Source of the DNA: Cercis canadensis
Lineage: Eukaryota; Streptophyta; Magnoliopsida; Fabales; Fabaceae
Assembly (NCBI GenBank): GCA_003255065.1
Contig: QAOA01003020.1
Coordinates: 1-64,000 of the forward strand
Length of the DNA stretch: 64,000 nt
Direction: 5' to 3'
In this document: in pieces, positions 59,037 to 64,000 of the stretch
Layout: every line of letters starts with the position of its first letter
How positions within the stretch are numbered: the stretch's first letter is position 1
Notes under the pieces: model-generated
Seen by the model: the letters and a program-made list of their open reading frames with translations, nothing else
Databases searched by the model: none
Told to the model about the DNA's origin: nothing
Translations under genes and position numbers: made by a program

Positions 59037-60256
59037 CTAAAATGGTCATCTTGTACCATACATTGCAGCAGCACAGAGTATAATTTAAGCGCAAGCTATC
59101 TTTCTGTCTCACTTATGTAACGACACAAGAACTCAGGATGCCACTATCTGTAGACCAGGTGTGCAACACTTCCAAGTCAATAATTACACAACATCTGTCT
59201 GTATTTCAACACCCACTATATACATGGCAGCGCTCATTTTAAATATCGGTATATCAGAATCTGGTCAAATATTTGATATTACAAGATATCATTTTAAGCA
59301 GTTCAATTTATAATTACATCAGTAAATGATACAAGTTGAAGAGGAATAAAGAATTTGCTGTTCTTACAGGACCAGACGTCCAGTACCAGGGTTTAAAATA
59401 AGTGCAGTACAAAGATCACGCTACTGGTGTCACTATTAAACTTTCTGCCAAGTCACTTAAAAAGCAATTAATTTTTAAGTTAAATGATTTGCCTCCACTA
59501 ATCTGGTAAGCTTAGTAAGATTGAAAATTCTGCTTTCTTAACAGAAACAAAATCAAGCTACATGACTTTAATTTTCAGGAGGAGCAAAGTCTACCAAATT
59601 TCTGCTACGTAATTACCCAGAAAGCCATTTTGTAATGTTCCCTTCTACAGAAGTAGATAAAAAATCAGAAGGTTTGAGATATTATCAATCTCTATGACCC
59701 ATGTTTTGACATAATTCCCATCGATATGCAAGCAAAAAAAAAAAAAAAAAAAAAANCTTTTTACAGCATATTAATTTCATTGTATGGTATATTCTCATTC
59801 CCAGCAAACCCAGATTCTAAATTGAAAAAAAAAAAAGAAGAAAAAAAATAATTAATTGAATGAAGAACAAGAAGGGAATGCAAACCTTTCACAAAAACTT
59901 AACACAAAAAGGAGATAACTCTGATGCTATTTGGGAAGACCAAACCGCAGGAACGGTAACCGAGGAATCAATCGATCGAAGGGCTGAAATATCGAGGGAA
60001 CCACAGAATCAAAAGCTTGTTGTTGCTGGTAGAAATTCGCGATCAAACCCACTTCCACTGAACCAGTTTTGCACCTGTTATCCATAAATCTGCTTGAAAG
60101 AGTTTGAGAAAAGAAGAAGAAGAAGGATTTTTCTCTCAAAAGGTCAAAACCCACAAAAGAGAGAAAGCCGTGTATGAGAGATTTTATTCTCTCACAGAAC
60201 CTGCGGCGGAGGACTGCCGACGCCATTGCGACAAAATAGTTAAATCGGCAAGACAA
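59037..60256 (-). promoter_or_regulatory. Probable 5' leader, leader intron and promoter of the Smr gene
   Basis: On the minus strand, CCATTTTAG just before CTGGATCTTCTGTGAAGAAG and the ATG at 59016 looks like a 3' splice site. A candidate donor (GTGAAAG then GTTTGC) lies near 59885. This would place a leader exon at about 59886-60150, CT-rich and including an upstream ATG frame of 52 codons (60085-59927, starting MDNRCKTGSVEVG). The intervening 850 bases are AT-rich. A plus-strand frame here is a shadow. Confidence 0.5.
59730..59760. other. Assembly gap (N at 59756) in poly-A
   Basis: An N follows a run of about 22 A inside the probable Smr leader intron. Length here is unreliable. Confidence 0.7.
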
Positions 60257-62462
60257 GTCCTAAGTGGATCTATGAATTTACGAATTTCCCCCACGGTGAT
60301 TGGTGCGTTTTCTACCGTTATGGTGAGTTCCGCGCCGCCAACGTCTTATTCTCTGGGCTATAGAGTCTTTTACCTAGTTTTCTTCTGGATTCTCGGAACC
60401 AACTACCTACTCATAGCGGGTTAGATTTCTTTCTTTTGGTAAATTATATAAAACTCCTCTAAAGTTTAGTAAAATTATAAAAACATCTCTTCTTTTTCAA
60501 AAATTATCTACAGCTTCTTTAAAGTATAATTTAAATAGGATGTTTTTTCATTTTTTCTTTGAGTGAATTTTTTTATGTTAAATATAAATAGAATGGAACT
60601 ATCAACTATGTATAACTTATAAAATAAGAAACTAAGGTTCACAGCAAAAAGACAAAAAAAAAATTTAGATTTTTTAAGAAAGTTTCTTAGATACTTTTAG
60701 TATTTATGTAATATATATGTTATACTATATATGAATAACTAATATATAAATGACATGTATACAAGTTAATTATTTTTAAGTTTATTTAAAAAATAAAATA
60801 AAATATATTTTATATCCAATAAATTATATTTTATATTGAATAAAATATAATAATTATATATATTTGTCACGTAAATGTAATATAACATACTCATGTAGTG
60901 CTATTTTTATGCTAAACTATAAAATAAGAGAAGTGGACCTATGTATTTTCTGAAAGATAAACAATTTCATATAATTTATTAAAGTTTAATCATAGTCCGT
61001 GTAGTTTACTCTTCTTTGGAAAGTCTTCTTGTAGATTTGTAAGCTCTCTTACTCATTAGAATTTCACTAGAAACAAAAGAGAAATGGTAATCTAACTAAA
61101 CTTTTCTCACAAATTTTTACATATGAGCCTCAATGGAATTTGAGCAAATTCATGTTGCATTAGTAAAACATTACTCTCAATTATAGTAAAAGGACAATAA
61201 TAATCATATTACTATTAATTTAGACTCTCTCTCACTATATCGGAGCTAACATGACATAAGTGATACTAGAGTTCTGATCTAGTCTCCCCTAACCATATTT
61301 TCTCTTCGCAAATCTATCCACAACACAAGTTGTAAACAGAAAAATTCTAGTGATTTCAATTAAAATTTTCAAGCATGAAAATGTGAAGAAAATAATTATG
61401 ATATGGGTAAAACACTACTCTAATGAGAAACAATAGATCAAAGCCCCTAAAGTAGGGAATTAAAATTCTTGGACAATACAGTTTAGGAGCAACAAAAGCC
61501 AAGTAATCCAATAAAATAGAGAGAACGATTAAATTCCAATTGAAAACTAAGATGGATCTTAAAAGATTGAACCAATATTAAATCAAATCGTATAACCAAT
61601 TAAACAATAACAGAGAAAAAACATGAAGACCTGCCTTTCCATTGTCATTTATCTGTTATGAATTGAATTACGATTACTTTATCTTTATTAAACCACCGTA
61701 GACCATAATTTTTTGTCTTTTAGGAGAGACCAGAGTTGCTACATTTCAATAAGGTGTTCTATAGCGTTCAATACCTATATCTCAAAACGGCTCAGTTTTC
61801 GTGGAAGTACAGAAATCCAAAGCATGAAGAAGATAATGACAGTAAACTTCGAACATACCTTCATTAATATAAAACTTATAGTGGTAGCAGACGCTTTCCG
61901 TGAAAGTCACTGTCTGAAAAAGTAAATATTAATTATATAAGATAGGTTAGCAAAATGAGAGCACTTGTTCCAGATTTTCTTGTAGGGATTATATAAGATA
62001 GGTCAGCAAAATGAGAACACTCAACAATCAGCAACTAAGTTTGAGAAAGATCAAGAAAGGAAAGCACTTATCTCTGCCAGTAGCAACATTTCGAAGAAGA
62101 GCAAATACTGAACAAAAGAATGGTGTCTAAGCCATCAGCCGAAGAAACTCAGTCATTGACCCTATAGGCTAGACCATTCTCCATTGTGTTGGGGGAAAAT
62201 TTCCCCTCGGCCCTCTTGAGAGAAATTAATCTAAAGAGATCCTACAGTGAGAGAGGGGACTAGTGGAGAGAGTTACAGGATGAGATTGAAATGAGTAAAG
62301 AGGAGAGGAAGGATAGAGGTGTCATTTTTTACAATGTATTTTAGTCATGTATGATGTATCATCAACTTCCATGCTTTTTTATTAGATCCTCATCCCCATG
62401 TCTATTATGCTTCCATCTCTCTTGCGGCATGTTCGATGTTGATCTAGGTTTGGAGTGTTTGC
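60257..62462. other. Spacer between the Smr gene and the glycosyltransferase relic
   Basis: AT-rich. It includes the second copy of the AT-rich repeat (60690-60900) and a short local duplication (ATTATATAAGATAGGTTAGCAAAATGAGA near 61933 and 61988). No gene is supported. Confidence 0.6.
60690..60900. repeat. AT-rich dispersed repeat, copy 2
   Basis: Collinear, diverged match to 54100-54310, in the same orientation. Confidence 0.6.
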
Positions 62463-63448
62463 ATGTTATTCCGTGATTTTATGTCTACTTTGTCCACCAT
62501 TGATGGTGTGCCTCAAGATGGTCTTGACTCTGCTTTGGCCAAAGCCTCAATGGGAAACAAAACGGTCGTCATAGCAATCGTAAACAAGGCCCATGCAGAG
62601 CAAGATATCAAGGGAGACACAACCATGCTTGACCTCTTTCTTAACAGCTTTTGGTTAGGGGTCCCTGCTTGATTACCTTTGATAGTGGCAGTTGATCGGA
62701 CGGCCTATGATCGGTGTCAGTTTCTACGGTTAAATTGCTTCAGATTGGAAACAGATGGTGTTGATTTTGAAGGTGAGGAACTCTACATGTCTAAGGGCTT
62801 CGAAGGACTAAATTTCTCTTAGAAGATCTCAAACTTGGCTATAGCCTCGTTTTCACAGTACGTTTCCTTCTCCTTCTCGTTCCCTTTCCATATTACTCTG
62901 ATGAGTAGTAGGATATAAAAGTAAATATTAATATGATTTAATTATCATATCTTAATTATACTTTTCAATTCACGTGTTAACAGTGTAACACATTATTTTT
63001 TACAGGACACTGATGTAATGTGGCTAAGAAACCCATATGCAAAGTTGAGCATGAACGAGGTTGAGGACCTCCAAATCAGCACTGATAGGTACTCCGGTAA
63101 TCTTTGGTCGGAAAAGCATCTTACGACACCGGATTTTACTTTGTTTGATCGAACAACAAGACCATTTCCTTGTTCGAAACATGGTATGGCAAGAAAGACA
63201 ATTCTACAGGGAAAAAAGAAAAAGATGTGTTATTGGATCTCATAAGGCATGGTGTAATTGGACAAGTGGGACTTAGGATACGGTTCTTGGTTACCCTTTA
63301 TTTCAGTGGATTTTGCCAAGATAGCAAGGACTTTAGGGCAGTCACCACTGTCCATGCCAATGAATGTCCCGGTATTTTGCATGTTGGAAATTTGGAATTC
63401 ATTAAACGTAACTTGAATAGCCACAAAGGCATTTATTTCACGGCTTAA
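62463..63448 (+). pseudogene. DUF271-type nucleotide-diphospho-sugar transferase relic
   Basis: The sequence follows plant At4g15970-like glycosyltransferases (Nucleotid_trans domain, GT77-like). LDSALAKASMGNKTVVIAIV and DLFLNSFWLG are followed by a TGA at 62670-62672, then LIVAVDRTAYDRCQFLRLNC, FRLETDGVDFEGEELYMSKG, a frameshift near 62815 with loss of the MMWRR region, and LKLGYSLVFT. A GT-AG intron (62858-63005) leads to DTDVMWLRNPYAKLS, which carries the DxD metal-binding motif. A second frameshift near 63130 and a further in-frame TGA come next, then TISLFETWYGKKDNSTGKKE and YFSGFCQDSKDFRAVTTVHA. With two stops and two frameshifts it cannot encode the full enzyme. The family acts in the Golgi on wall or glycoprotein glycans. 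Confidence 0.85.
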
Positions 63449-64000
63449 ACGGACATATATTACCTAAACTTCTTGCTTCTATGTAGAACTGATGGCCATA
63501 CGTTTCAAACACATAAAACTTATATCAAAAACTTGAGCTTTGAAGATAAACCATATATGCTTTTTTTCCTATTGCATAGATAATGTCAGATTTTTTAATT
63601 GAGCATAAAGTACAATTATTAGGTTGTTAATGTAACACAAATATAATAATGAAAAAAAAAAAACTCACTCAATATGTAAATGTCTCTGTTCTCACACACT
63701 TATAAAATGTACACATTTTCTGTACTTGCATATATCTAAATTAATTTGAATGGAACACAGACTAAACACTCTCCTAAATCTTTTTTACACTTCTATACTA
63801 GATGTGAAAAGTTAATTTCTCTTATTCACCATAGCAAAACAGAATGGGGGGGAGATAATTCAACAGCTTTGATACATTTTTCCTACTTTGATGAGCAAAT
63901 ATACGTTTATTTTTTCTATAATTACTTTCACTACTCTCAAGTAAGTCCCAGTAGTAATACAGGCACTAGATATCTCTCAAAAAAAATAATTGATCGAGTT
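63449..64000. other. Spacer to end of window
   Basis: AT-rich sequence with no recognisable gene, repeat or element. Confidence 0.6.

Overview
The window is nuclear DNA of a flowering plant, most likely a woody eudicot. Evidence is the plant-type intron/exon structure, AT-rich intergenic DNA, plant CACTA, MULE and Helitron transposons, and the proteins recognised: 60S ribosomal protein L13a, the cell-wall polygalacturonase-1 beta (BURP) protein, eIF6, an Smr/DUF1771 protein and a DUF271-type glycosyltransferase relic. The species is not identified.

Region 1 (1-26055) is a tandem array of a multi-kilobase unit. Each unit carries one gene of a family I do not recognise, encoding about 236-248 residues in a single exon. 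Three copies are intact (5772, 18549, 25150) and two are broken (13739, 20101). Intact copies alternate with broken ones, and the two broken ones form their own sequence subtype. All five share the same promoter, with TATAAATA exactly 92 bp before the ATG. All begin Met-Gly-Asn, which fits an N-myristoylation site in the intact copies, and where the C-terminus survives it is a Gly/Asn-rich segment. A diverged sixth relative lies at 48471-49264, outside the array. The array is interrupted by a GC-rich minisatellite in a repetitive element (7770-9280), a Helitron relic (9541-10680) and a MULE carrying a dioxygenase gene fragment (15816-16981).

Region 2 (26056-31560) is transposon DNA: a CACTA element with a decayed transposase gene and telomere-like repeats, then a complete-looking non-autonomous CACTA element (29621-31321). 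Region 3 (31561-53860) holds the conserved genes RPL13A (minus strand), PG1-beta (plus) and eIF6 (minus), with MITEs, local duplications and the divergent family member. Region 4 (53861-64000) holds an Smr-domain gene (minus), AT-rich spacer and a glycosyltransferase pseudogene.

Ten single N characters punctuate the sequence. Eight are flanked on both sides by near-identical sequence and two lie in poly-A runs, so these local duplications are probably unmerged contig ends rather than biology. The conserved genes are independent housekeeping or cell-wall genes. The lineage-specific MGN family is the most novel content.
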